Part shown: positions 16,799-25,034 of the stretch, in pieces
Layout: the number at the start of each line of letters is the position of its first letter
Numbering within the stretch: the stretch's first letter is position 1
Source: Aldehydirespirator sp965204875
GTDB lineage: Bacteria > Actinomycetota > Acidimicrobiia > Acidimicrobiales > Aldehydirespiratoraceae
Assembly (NCBI GenBank): GCA_965204875.1
Contig: OZ242020.1
Span: 2,666,001-2,730,000, forward strand
Direction of reading: 5' to 3'
Length of the DNA stretch: 64,000 nucleotides
Notes under the pieces: model-generated
Seen by the model: the letters and a program-made list of their open reading frames with translations, nothing else
Told to the model about the DNA's origin: nothing
Database searches by the model: none
Made by a program: the position numbers and the translations under genes

Positions 16799-18775
16799 CT
16801 ACGGATCGGTCGCAACGTCGGCGGCGAGCAGGCAGACCGGATACTCGAACATCGACGGTTCAGCCTTGCCGCGCTCACGTACTCCCGAGATGGTCACGGT
16901 GAAACAACGGTCGGCACCCTGCGGTTCGGGCAGCGCAGACGAGTGCGTGTCGCCCTCGATTGCGAATACAATCGAGGGCTCTCCGAAATGTCCGCCGCGG
17001 TGAATGACCTCAACCGGGATCCGGTCGACGTCGTCGGCAACGGCGACTGTTGCAGCGTCGAAGTTCGCCTCGGGTAGCGAGAATGACCACCTTCCCCATA
17101 CCTGCCCGGCCGTTATGTATCCTGCGGGGGGCCACGCCACGAAATCACGCGCCTCGCGCACCGGTGGTCGAGCAGCCCATAGGTTGTCGTCAAACACCGC
17201 CAGCGCATTAGCCGGCCAATGGTCGGCATCCCACCAAGAATGGTCGGCAGCTTGCGCGTTGCCTGTGCCCATACGCTGCGTCTGAGGGTACAGTATCCAC
17301 CGCCTGTGGCCAACACTTACGTTGTTGTCGCCGCTATCTTGCATATAATCGTCGATACTCCGCACTCCCTCCTCTCCCAATCCCAGGTTCGACTTAGCAG
17401 CAAAGTCAGCACCGAGAGTTGTGTAGCATGGCCAGCTTGTGTCAGGGTGGTGCGATAGCTTCTTGGCAGCAATCATCATGACTGCCGTGTGCTGTGCGCC
17501 GTCTGACATGGCGGCGTCCTCTTGTACGGTGCCGAGTCCGGCCATCTGACGGTACCAGTTGATCCGCTGGATGATGCTGGCGCGATACGCGCTGCTAGTG
17601 GTGCCAGCCCGGCAACTCGCAACATCGCCGGTAAAGCCCATGTCGGGCTCAGTGCGTGAGAACTCCGTTCGGTGTTCTGATATCACGCCCCACCGGTTCC
17701 AGACCTCGAAACCTGTGTTGGCCGGTAACGGACTCGCGCGTTGGACACGTATGATCGGAGTCGAGATCGAATTCTCGTCACCGCTCAGCGACACTACAGC
17801 GCCAGCCCGAAGTCTCAACATAACGGTGCCGTCGGCGTCGGGTGTCACTCTCACCACGAAACGACTGCCTGATCCCGATGCGGAACCATTGCCGGAGATC
17901 CAGGAGACGGTGCTATTGACACTGATGAAGTCGCTCTCGGTCAAGGAGGTGATGTGCTTGCTGAACCGAACCGTCACATCGAAGGCACCGTGGACAAGCG
18001 CAGGAGCATCCGTGTAAAGCGCTACTTGGGGGGCGTGGGCAGCAAGACTGCCAGAGACTGCGGAAAGACCTTTGGCTCGGGCAATGAACGTGGCCATCTG
18101 GGCACGTGTGACTCTATCTCTCGGACAGAACCTCAGTGGTGGGTTCGAGCATCCGGCCGTAAGGTTCCGTGCAGCCAGCGCATCAATGTTGGCGGCGTGG
18201 GGGCTGCGTGCGGTGTCTATGAACCCGGCCAGCCCTGCCTCGGGAAGATCGAGTGCTTGGACTAGGAACGATGCTATCTGTGCCCGATTGACAGTGCTAT
18301 AGGGACAATAGCTCAAGGGCTGGGTCTTGCATCCGGCGGTGACACCCAGATCGGCGAACCGTTCGACATGGGTTGCCCACCAGTGCTCGGTGTCTACGTC
18401 TGCGAACCTCGTCTCGGAGATGGGTAGGGGATCGGTGCCTGTGATCGCACGGCCGAGCCAGACGGCCAACTCCCATCGCCGGAGATGTCTCGTCGGGCAA
18501 ATCCGATTGTTGCCGCACTCGGTCCCGTCGAGGTAGCCCAAGCTGCCGAGCGCGTCGAGCGCACGCTCGTGAACGCTTCCATCATCGTCATTGAATGCAC
18601 CCCGTGGATGCGTGGTCGTCTGCGCTTGCGCGGAAACGGCATAGCAGAACAGGACAGCCAGCATCGCCAACGCGGTCAGCGATGCGAGTTTTCCCCTCAG
18701 CGAAACAGAATGGCCGCATCGTCCGGTCCAACACGACTCGCTGGGGCTGTTGCTGTCTGCGTCGGCTGAGTTCAT
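16799..18775 (-). CDS. secreted protein with SLH repeats, Ig-like domain and CAP domain
   Basis: This 658-residue exported protein has a basic N-region and hydrophobic core LASLTALAMLAVLFCYAVSA (about residues 30-49), ending in AQA, an apparent signal peptidase site. Three S-layer-homology-like segments follow (about 60-240; each has a TAGC or GTEC motif and RAQ/RWE), then an Ig-like stretch (about 250-345; VTVRFSKHI), then a CAP/SCP domain (about 400-510; INWYRQMAGL, SHHPDTSWPC, SVGHRRWILYP). SLH units anchor proteins to the wall; CAP domains have varied roles. GC content is visibly lower than in neighbouring core genes, suggesting transfer or relaxed selection. The 16625-16798 gap holds nothing I can name. 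Confidence 0.8.
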   Translation of the reverse strand: MNSADADSNSPSESCWTGRCGHSVSLRGKLASLTALAMLAVLFCYAVSAQAQTTTHPRGAFNDDDGSVHERALDALGSLGYLDGTECGNNRICPTRHLRRWELAVWLGRAITGTDPLPISETRFADVDTEHWWATHVERFADLGVTAGCKTQPLSYCPYSTVNRAQIASFLVQALDLPEAGLAGFIDTARSPHAANIDALAARNLTAGCSNPPLRFCPRDRVTRAQMATFIARAKGLSAVSGSLAAHAPQVALYTDAPALVHGAFDVTVRFSKHITSLTESDFISVNSTVSWISGNGSASGSGSRFVVRVTPDADGTVMLRLRAGAVVSLSGDENSISTPIIRVQRASPLPANTGFEVWNRWGVISEHRTEFSRTEPDMGFTGDVASCRAGTTSSAYRASIIQRINWYRQMAGLGTVQEDAAMSDGAQHTAVMMIAAKKLSHHPDTSWPCYTTLGADFAAKSNLGLGEEGVRSIDDYMQDSGDNNVSVGHRRWILYPQTQRMGTGNAQAADHSWWDADHWPANALAVFDDNLWAARPPVREARDFVAWPPAGYITAGQVWGRWSFSLPEANFDAATVAVADDVDRIPVEVIHRGGHFGEPSIVFAIEGDTHSSALPEPQGADRCFTVTISGVRERGKAEPSMFEYPVCLLAADVATDP

Positions 18776-18823
18776 GCCCTTGTGCTCATTTCGGCTTTTC
18801 TTGGCTCGGTGCCCGCCACAAGG

Positions 18824-19510
18824 CTATTGACTGCCCGCCCCAAGGCTATTGCTGTCTGACAAGGTGGTTGTTGTTGTCGAGGTGGGGGCGAACTCCAGCT
18901 GGAACTGCTCGTAGGCGTCGGCGTTGAGCACCGAGCCGGGCTCGGCGTCGGCGTCGCTGGTGGGAACCGACACCGCCTCGCCGTCGAGCAGGATCGTCAC
19001 GCCGTCAACCCCGTCGACTACCAGCGCCGTGAAGACGAGTTGGGCCGCAACCAGTTTGAGGGTGTCGGCCGGCGGCGGCAGATCCTCCGGCGCCAGCGGC
19101 ACGATGTCGATGGTGGCGACGCCCTCGCTCACCGTGGCCTGGGACAGCTCGAACAGCTCCAGGGTGTTGAAGTAGCCCGCGGCCTGCTCCTCGGCCGAGG
19201 TGCTCTCGCCGAAGAGCGTCCCCAGCACGCCGGCGAGGCCCGCGCCGCGATCGACCTGGCGCTGCACCGGCACCACGACCGTGCGCTCGATGTCCTGCGG
19301 GTTGGTCAGCAGGTAGACCGTGCGGCTCTCGGTGAGCGGCGCCGGCGCGGCGGTGGTCGTGGTGGCCGTGAACCCGGGCCGCAGCGTCTCGGGGAGTTGC
19401 TCGGGGTCGATGGCCTGAGCCGTCTCGTCGGTGGGAAGAGCGCAGCCGGACACGCCGGCCGTCAAGACGAGCAGCGATGCGAGCCCGGCTGCGGCAAGCA
19501 GGCGGCTCAT
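18824..19510 (-). CDS. GerMN-domain lipoprotein, LpqB-like
   Basis: This 228-residue lipoprotein has a hydrophobic signal (LLAAAGLASLLVLTAG) and the lipobox VSGC, so the mature protein starts at Cys23. A Thr/Ala-rich linker precedes a GerMN domain (about 65-185, with TVYLLTNP and ATIDIVPL). Its position directly after mtrB, overlapping it by four bases, matches LpqB of other actinobacteria, which modulates MtrB. LpqB of mycobacteria is much longer and carries a C-terminal propeller-like domain; that part is absent here, leaving one GerMN unit and a Ser/Thr-rich tail. The role as MtrB partner is inferred from position. Confidence 0.85.
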   Translation of the reverse strand: MSRLLAAAGLASLLVLTAGVSGCALPTDETAQAIDPEQLPETLRPGFTATTTTAAPAPLTESRTVYLLTNPQDIERTVVVPVQRQVDRGAGLAGVLGTLFGESTSAEEQAAGYFNTLELFELSQATVSEGVATIDIVPLAPEDLPPPADTLKLVAAQLVFTALVVDGVDGVTILLDGEAVSVPTSDADAEPGSVLNADAYEQFQLEFAPTSTTTTTLSDSNSLGAGSQ

Positions 19511-21021
19511 GTCGCGTCGACCGCCTCGTCGACGTCGGCGGCGGTCACGGGCAGTTCCACCACGAAGCGCGCGCCCGTCGGAGCACCCGGGCGGTCCTCC
19601 ACCCAGACCCGCCCGCCGTGCAGGCCCACGTGCTCGGCCACCAGCGCCAGGCCCAGGCCCGAGCCCGAGTCCCGCCCGCGCCGGCCGCCGGCCCGCCCGC
19701 GGTGGAAGCGGTCGAAGATCCGCAGGCGCTCCTCTGCCGCGACCCCCGGCCCGTTGTCCTCCACGCCGAGGCGCACCAGGCCGTCACGGCGCGCCACGCT
19801 CACCCGCACCTCGCCCCCGCCGTACTTGGCCGCGTTGTCGAGCAGGTTGGACACCACCCGGCCCAGCCGCCGCTTGTCGGCCATCAGCACGGTGGCGTCG
19901 ATCCCCGGCTCGGCCACGAAGTCCACCCCGGCGGGATGGTCCGCGCCCACCTGGGAGATGGCCCTCTGAACGAACTCGACGATGCGCACCTCCTCGGCCT
20001 CGAGATCCGCCGTTCCCACGTCGTAGCGGTTGATCTCCAGCAGGTCCTCCACCAGCCCGCGGAAGCGGGAGATGTCGTCGCTCAGGAGGTCGAGGGCCGT
20101 CCGGCCGCGCTCGCTGAGGCCGTCCGCGCTGTTGTCGAGCACCTCCACCGACGCCGTCAGCGTCATCAGCGGCGAGCGCAGCTCGTGACTCACCTCCGAG
20201 GCGAAGCGGGCGTCGCGGGCGATCCGCTCCTCCAGCGCCTCGGCCATCCCGTTGAACGACGCCGCCAGCGAGGCCAGGTCGGCGTCCGCCGGCGGGGTGA
20301 GGCGCGTGTCGAGCGCACCTGCCGCCAGGGCCTCGGCCGCGGTGCGCACCTTCACCAGAGGGTTGAGCAGCCACCTCGCCGCCAGCCATCCCAACACGGC
20401 GGCAAGCAGCGTGGTGGCCGCGGCGACGCCGAACAGGATGATGGCCAGGGTGTTCAGATTGTCCTGGATGTCATCGAGCGGCGCGGCCTCGAAGTAGATC
20501 GCGTCGATCGGCGTGCTGGGGATGGGAACGGCCGACACGATGGCGGCCCGGTCGCCGATGGTGGTACGCATGCGCGCCGGAGTGCCCGACTCGACCAACT
20601 CCAGCAGCGATGCCGGCACGGACTCGCCGCCGAAGACCAGCGGATCCCCCGAGGTCCACTCGTCGCCGAAGCGCAGCAGCGGGAACGTTCCCGAGGTCTG
20701 GCCGAGCCGCTCGACGATGGCACGCCGGCCCTCGTCGTCGGTCTCCGAGGTCAGCTCGTTGCGCACCCGGCGCGCGTTGTTGGCGAACACGGCGAAGGCG
20801 GTCTCGTCGCGCTCGCCCAGGAGGTTCTGGCGGGCCAGCCCGAGGGTCGCGAAGGAGATGGTGGAGGTGAGTATCAGTCCCCCGACGGCGAAGGCTGCGG
20901 TGATGCGGGTGCGCATGCCGCGGCGGAACACCCTGCGCAGCCTCGCGCCCGACACTGCGGGGCCCTCTTCGGAGGTTGGCGCCTGCGGCCGCAGCCTGGC
21001 ACTCACCGGCTCGGATGGCAT
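19507..21021 (-). CDS. mtrB: sensor histidine kinase MtrB
   Basis: This 504-residue membrane kinase partners MtrA in envelope and division control. The first membrane helix is near 38-60 (ITAAFAVGGLILTSTISFA); an extracellular sensor of about 130 residues follows; the second helix is near 195-215. Next come a HAMP domain (NPLVKVRTAAEALAAG), the phospho-acceptor box SEVSHELRSPLM, the N-box NLLDNAAKYG, and the ATP lid DNGPGV with GSGLGLAL. All kinase motifs are intact. It lies 13 bp after mtrA and overlaps the GerMN lipoprotein by four bases, the conserved mtrAB-lpqB order. Confidence 0.92.
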   Translation of the reverse strand: MPSEPVSARLRPQAPTSEEGPAVSGARLRRVFRRGMRTRITAAFAVGGLILTSTISFATLGLARQNLLGERDETAFAVFANNARRVRNELTSETDDEGRRAIVERLGQTSGTFPLLRFGDEWTSGDPLVFGGESVPASLLELVESGTPARMRTTIGDRAAIVSAVPIPSTPIDAIYFEAAPLDDIQDNLNTLAIILFGVAAATTLLAAVLGWLAARWLLNPLVKVRTAAEALAAGALDTRLTPPADADLASLAASFNGMAEALEERIARDARFASEVSHELRSPLMTLTASVEVLDNSADGLSERGRTALDLLSDDISRFRGLVEDLLEINRYDVGTADLEAEEVRIVEFVQRAISQVGADHPAGVDFVAEPGIDATVLMADKRRLGRVVSNLLDNAAKYGGGEVRVSVARRDGLVRLGVEDNGPGVAAEERLRIFDRFHRGRAGGRRGRDSGSGLGLALVAEHVGLHGGRVWVEDRPGAPTGARFVVELPVTAADVDEAVDAT

Positions 21022-21034
21022 GAGTCACGCAGCT

Positions 21035-21718
21035 CTAGGGTTGGAGCTTGTAGCCGAGGCCGCGCACGGTCACCACGTGGCGGGGCTCGGCCGGATCGGG
21101 CTCGATCTTGGTGCGGAGCCGGCGCACGTGCACATCGACCAGGCGGCCGTCACCGAAATACCCCAAGCCCCAGACCCTCTCCAGCAGCTCCTCCCGGCTG
21201 AGGATGCGTCCGGGACTGGAGCCGAGCTCCACCAGCAGGCGGAACTCTGTGCGCGTCAGGTGCACATCGGCGCCCGCCACCCGGACGATTCCCTCGTCGG
21301 GGATGATCTCCAGCCCCTCGAACACGATGCTGCCGCCCGCACCGGAGTCGGAAGCTCTCGCGCGCCGCAGCAGCGCGCGTATCCTCGCCGACAGCTCCTT
21401 GGGAGCGAACGGCTTGGTGAGGTAGTCGTCGGCGCCGGCCTCCAGTCCCGCCACCACGTCGTGTGTGTCCGAGCGAGCCGTGATCATGACTATGGGCACG
21501 TCGCTGGAGCGCCTGATGGCCCGGCAGATGTCGAAGCCGTCGAGGCCGGGCAGCATGATGTCCACCAGCACCACGTCGGCGGCTCGGCGGCCGAAGGCGA
21601 CCAGCGCATCCTCGCCTGAAGCGACCTCCTCCACCTCCCAGCCCTCGTCCTCCAGGGCCAGCCGCAGCGCCGTGCGAATGCGCTCGTCGTCCTCGACGGT
21701 GAGGATCCGCGTCGTCAC
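21035..21718 (-). CDS. mtrA: response regulator MtrA
   Basis: This 227-residue OmpR-type regulator has a receiver domain with the acidic pair in VEDDERIR, phospho-acceptor D53 in LVDIMLPGLDG, the T in MITARSD and K in TKPF. A winged-helix DNA-binding domain follows (LTRTEFRLLVEL through VRGLGYKL). In actinobacteria MtrA controls cell-wall and division genes and replication initiation. The GTG start at 21718 overlaps the stop of an upstream small membrane gene by four bases. Fourth-position-coupled genes 22038 to 18824 form one minus-strand operon. Confidence 0.94.
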   Translation of the reverse strand: MTTRILTVEDDERIRTALRLALEDEGWEVEEVASGEDALVAFGRRAADVVLVDIMLPGLDGFDICRAIRRSSDVPIVMITARSDTHDVVAGLEAGADDYLTKPFAPKELSARIRALLRRARASDSGAGGSIVFEGLEIIPDEGIVRVAGADVHLTRTEFRLLVELGSSPGRILSREELLERVWGLGYFGDGRLVDVHVRRLRTKIEPDPAEPRHVVTVRGLGYKLQP

Positions 21719-22038
21719 GGCCGGGGGCGCCCCCGTGCCCGTCCCCGTGCCCGGCCCCCGGTCGAGCCGCCCGGCCCCGGCGGGCGCACGGCGCGCCACT
21801 CGGCTGCCGCCCGCAGCACCAGCACGGCCACCACGCCCACCCCTGCCGCCGCGCCGACGGCTGCGGCCAGCCCGACCAGGCCGGCCGCGGTCGTGCATCC
21901 GCCGTCGCAGCTGAGGTCGGTGAAGGCGAACCCGATGAGACCGCCGCAGGCGCCGGCCACGACGACCGACGAGAAGGCCATCAGCCTCGCCGGCAGCGAC
22001 GGCGACGAGTCGGCGGCGTGCGTGCCGCGCCGTTCCAT
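21715..22038 (-). CDS. small membrane protein upstream of mtrA
   Basis: This 107-residue hypothetical starts at ATG 22038. Two hydrophobic helices are visible: about 18-36 (LMAFSSVVVAGACGGLIGFAF) and 45-70 (AAGLVGLAAAVGAAAGVGVVAVLVL), joined by a short loop with two cysteines (LSCDGGCTT) that could form a disulfide outside. The C-terminus is Arg/Gly/Pro-rich and cytoplasmic. The stop overlaps the mtrA start (GTGA), so it probably heads the mtrAB operon and may add a membrane input to it; that is inference. Confidence 0.6.
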   Translation of the reverse strand: MERRGTHAADSSPSLPARLMAFSSVVVAGACGGLIGFAFTDLSCDGGCTTAAGLVGLAAAVGAAAGVGVVAVLVLRAAAEWRAVRPPGPGGSTGGRARGRARGRPRP

Positions 22039-22089
22039 CACCTCGGCAAGCCTAACCGTGCGGCATCGGCAGGGCCGGAGAACGTGTCC

Positions 22090-22144
22090 GAACGGCTTAT
22101 GGCTCGTTTGGAATGTTCCGGGAACGGCTTGTGGCTCGTTTGGA
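22090..22144 (+). repeat. 23-bp direct repeat, period 32
   Basis: Copies at 22090-22112 and 22122-22144 differ at one base; a partial third copy starts near 22170. They lie in the divergent intergenic region between the mtrA operon and the DUF3040 gene. Confidence 0.75.
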
Positions 22145-22225
22145 TCGTGTCGGGTTTGGACCGTGCCGGGAACGGCTATCGTCACCGGTGCGCATGTAGG
22201 TGCCCCGGGTACCGGAGGTGATGGC

Positions 22226-22609
22226 GTGCCGTTGTCAGAGGACGAACAGCGCATCCTCAGCGAGATCGAGTCACAGCTTTACGAGAGCGACCCGGAACTG
22301 GCTCGCGAGGTCTCCGAGACCACGGTGTATTCCGACGGTTTCAAGAACATCAAGTGGGCTGCGCTCGGGCTGCTCGCCGGCGTGGTGATCATGGTCTGGC
22401 TGCTCTCCGTCTCGTACCTGCTGTCCTTCGGCGGCTTCCTGATCATGCTCGTGTCGCTGCTGTTCCTGGAGCGCAATGCACGCCGCGTGGGAAAGGCCGG
22501 GCTGGGCCAGATGACCCGGTCGATGCGGGGCGGGGGCCTGCGCCAGATGGTCGGCGGCGCCGGCTCGCGCATGCGGGAGCGCTTCGACCGCAACGGCGGG
22601 CGGGGCTGA
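22226..22609 (+). CDS. DUF3040 membrane protein
   Basis: This 127-residue protein has the DUF3040 N-terminal signature PLSEDEQRILSEIESQL and two adjoining hydrophobic helices (about 48-65 and 68-85). A basic glycine-rich tail follows. The GTG start at 22226 is preceded by ACCGGAGGTG, a strong ribosome binding site, which decides the start. DUF3040 proteins are small actinobacterial membrane proteins of unknown function. It is divergent from the mtrA operon and convergent with the transglutaminase gene. Confidence 0.85.
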   Translation: MPLSEDEQRILSEIESQLYESDPELAREVSETTVYSDGFKNIKWAALGLLAGVVIMVWLLSVSYLLSFGGFLIMLVSLLFLERNARRVGKAGLGQMTRSMRGGGLRQMVGGAGSRMRERFDRNGGRG

Positions 22610-22649
22610 CCCGGCCGAACAGCGGCGGCGACGCTGATCGCCGCTGTCG

Positions 22650-25034
22650 CTAGCTGAAGGTCGTCGACGGGTCGAGCGCGGCGGCGAGCCGCCTCCACAG
22701 GCTCGCCCGACGGCGGCAGGCAGCCATGACCTCGCCCGCGGTGTCCAGGGCCCGGCCCGCGGCGGCCGAGGTCGTGCTCGGGGCGTAGCGGCCCTGGGTC
22801 GCCAGTAGAGCCAACTCCTGCACTGGGCCCGCGAGCCGGCTCTCGGCCCGCACGCGACCGGCCAGCTCCAGGGGCGTCTCGACGGCTCGGAGATCCATCC
22901 CGATCATCTTCAGCGCCCCCAGCACGTCGCCCCAGGCCGCCTCGATGCAACCCGCCGGGTCATCCGCCAGGCGGGTTCTGCGCCGGCGCCGCTGAAGTGT
23001 CCTGAGCCCGGGAACCGCCGCCAGCCCCAGGCCGGCCGCAGCGGTCGCGGCGAGCACCCAGAGCATCCAGGGCGCCCAGCGCGCAGGATCAGCGGCCGGC
23101 GCGTCCGTGACCGGCGCTCGGGCGGAGCCGGCGGGGCGGGTGCCCGGATCCTGCGGCGCGGGGATCGAGCCACTGGCACCGGTCTCGTCCGGCTCCGGCG
23201 CCGGGATCGTGACCTCGGGGTCGAAACCGGCCTGGTCCGCGACCCGGCCCGTCACCGCGAAATCGCCTGGCGCACCCCTTCCTGGCGTCGGCTCGAAGCG
23301 AACCCAGCCCGCGCCCGCCAGGTACACCTCGGGCCAGGCATGGGCGTGCTCGCCACGCACGGAGTACACGCCGCGGGCCGGATCCCATTCGCCCCAGGTG
23401 AACCCGACCGCCACACGCGCCGGCAGGCCGATGCTGCGGGCCATGACCGCGTAGGCCGAGGCGAACTGCTCGCAGTAGCCGGTCCGCACGCCGAACAGGA
23501 AGTCCTCGAGATCCTCGACGCCGTGGCTCGCCTCCACGCGGGCGTCGTAGGTGAACCTGCCCTCGGCCCAGAAGTAGTCCTGCAGGTCCAGTGCGCGCCG
23601 GTAGTCGGAGTCGGCCCCTGCGGTCACCCTGAGCGCCTCGCTGCGGACCAGCTCGCGGGCATCGTCGCCGAGGCGCGTGTTGAAGGTCAGGAAGCCGGGC
23701 TCGAGACCGGTCGCGCCGTCGCCGCGAAGCGTCTCGGGGTCCTCGATGCTCGCCACGACGGACTCCGCCGTGTAGCTGAAGCGCCGTGGCAGGCCGGCCG
23801 AGCGGCGCGCTCTGATCAACGCTCCCGACGAGCGCTCGTACTCCATCGCCACGCCCCCGTCGTCGATCACCCGGCGCAGCTCGTGTGCGACGGGGAGGTA
23901 GTCGGTGTCGAGGCCCTCCAGTGACACGGTGTGCACGAGGAGCGCGCCCCCGCCAGGCTGATCGAGCGCCGGCCGCGGCGCTGCGGCAACGCTCTCGAAA
24001 CGGGACCGCGCCCTCCAGAAGTCCCCGTCGAACTCGTCGAGCGACATCAGCCGCCAGTACTGCGGGGACTCCTCGGGAGCGGCCACGGTGAACAGCTCCT
24101 GCTGCGACTGCTCGACCAGGCGGCTGCGCATCTGCACCAGCGGGCTGAGAACGACCCGCGAGCCGCCGGAGTCGTCAAGGTTGGGAAGGTCGAACCAACC
24201 GATGGCCGCGGCGCCCGGCAGCATCGGCGCGAGCACCGCGCCGGCGAGCACGGCCATCGCGGCGGTCGCGGCGCCGGCGCGGCCCAGCGAGCGCAGGCCG
24301 TGTCCCCGCCGCGCCTCGAGCCAGCGGTCATGGTGCCCGCCACGCTGTTTCAGCACGACCAGGGTGGCGGCGACGGCAGCGCAGTAGAGGATCGCGAACC
24401 GCAGGCGGCCGTCTGCGGCGCCCACCAGGGCGATGAAGGTGAACAGGGCCGCGCTGGGAGCGATGGCCAGGGCATGGGCGCGGGCGCTGAGCGCGGCCCG
24501 ATCGGCCAGGTAGGCCAGCACCCACAATGCGCCGCCCGCCATCAGCACGAGCCCCGGCAGCGCGGCGACAGGCGCGGGGGCGTCGTTGGCTGCCGCCCAT
24601 CCCGCCTCCAGATGCTCACGCGCTTTGCGCAGAGTGGCCTCCGTCGGGATGACGAACCAGGCCGTCTCGGAGTATCGCAGTGCCGTGGCGGTCAACACGA
24701 AGCAGCAGGCGCTGATCAGGGCGCCTGAACCCCTCAGTCCCGTGCGCCTGGTCGCCGCCGCTACCAGGTGTGAGGCCAGGCCCATGACGATGGCGTCGCG
24801 CAGGAAGGTGTCGTCGACGAAGAGCCGGCGCATCCCGAGAGCACAGACGACGGTCACAGATGCCAGGGCGATCTCGGCCGGCCAGCTTCCGGCGCGGCCG
24901 GCCCCGGCGCGGTCGGCTGGATTACCGCCGGAATGGATCTCGGCACCCTCAGACATGGTCCGGCGCCGCCCGAGCCGCGGTCGAGTTGCTCCCGATCGGA
25001 ACGGGGTTGCGCTGCGGGCCGCGCCCGCGGTCAT
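22650..25034 (-). CDS. membrane protein with transglutaminase-like domain (DUF3488/TgpA type)
   Basis: This 794-residue protein starts at ATG 25034, overlapping the DUF58 stop (ATGA). The N-terminal half has about six membrane helices (DUF3488). The extracytoplasmic transglutaminase core has the catalytic cysteine in GYCEQFASAYAVMAR, the histidine in GEHAHAWPEVYL and the acidic member in RFEPTPG. A Pro/Ala linker, another helix (WMLWVLAATAAAGLGLAAV) and a C-terminal DUF4129-like cytoplasmic segment follow. The MoxR-DUF58-transglutaminase operon is widespread and poorly understood; it is thought to act in envelope maturation. Confidence 0.9.
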   Translation of the reverse strand: MTAGAARSATPFRSGATRPRLGRRRTMSEGAEIHSGGNPADRAGAGRAGSWPAEIALASVTVVCALGMRRLFVDDTFLRDAIVMGLASHLVAAATRRTGLRGSGALISACCFVLTATALRYSETAWFVIPTEATLRKAREHLEAGWAAANDAPAPVAALPGLVLMAGGALWVLAYLADRAALSARAHALAIAPSAALFTFIALVGAADGRLRFAILYCAAVAATLVVLKQRGGHHDRWLEARRGHGLRSLGRAGAATAAMAVLAGAVLAPMLPGAAAIGWFDLPNLDDSGGSRVVLSPLVQMRSRLVEQSQQELFTVAAPEESPQYWRLMSLDEFDGDFWRARSRFESVAAAPRPALDQPGGGALLVHTVSLEGLDTDYLPVAHELRRVIDDGGVAMEYERSSGALIRARRSAGLPRRFSYTAESVVASIEDPETLRGDGATGLEPGFLTFNTRLGDDARELVRSEALRVTAGADSDYRRALDLQDYFWAEGRFTYDARVEASHGVEDLEDFLFGVRTGYCEQFASAYAVMARSIGLPARVAVGFTWGEWDPARGVYSVRGEHAHAWPEVYLAGAGWVRFEPTPGRGAPGDFAVTGRVADQAGFDPEVTIPAPEPDETGASGSIPAPQDPGTRPAGSARAPVTDAPAADPARWAPWMLWVLAATAAAGLGLAAVPGLRTLQRRRRRTRLADDPAGCIEAAWGDVLGALKMIGMDLRAVETPLELAGRVRAESRLAGPVQELALLATQGRYAPSTTSAAAGRALDTAGEVMAACRRRASLWRRLAAALDPSTTFS

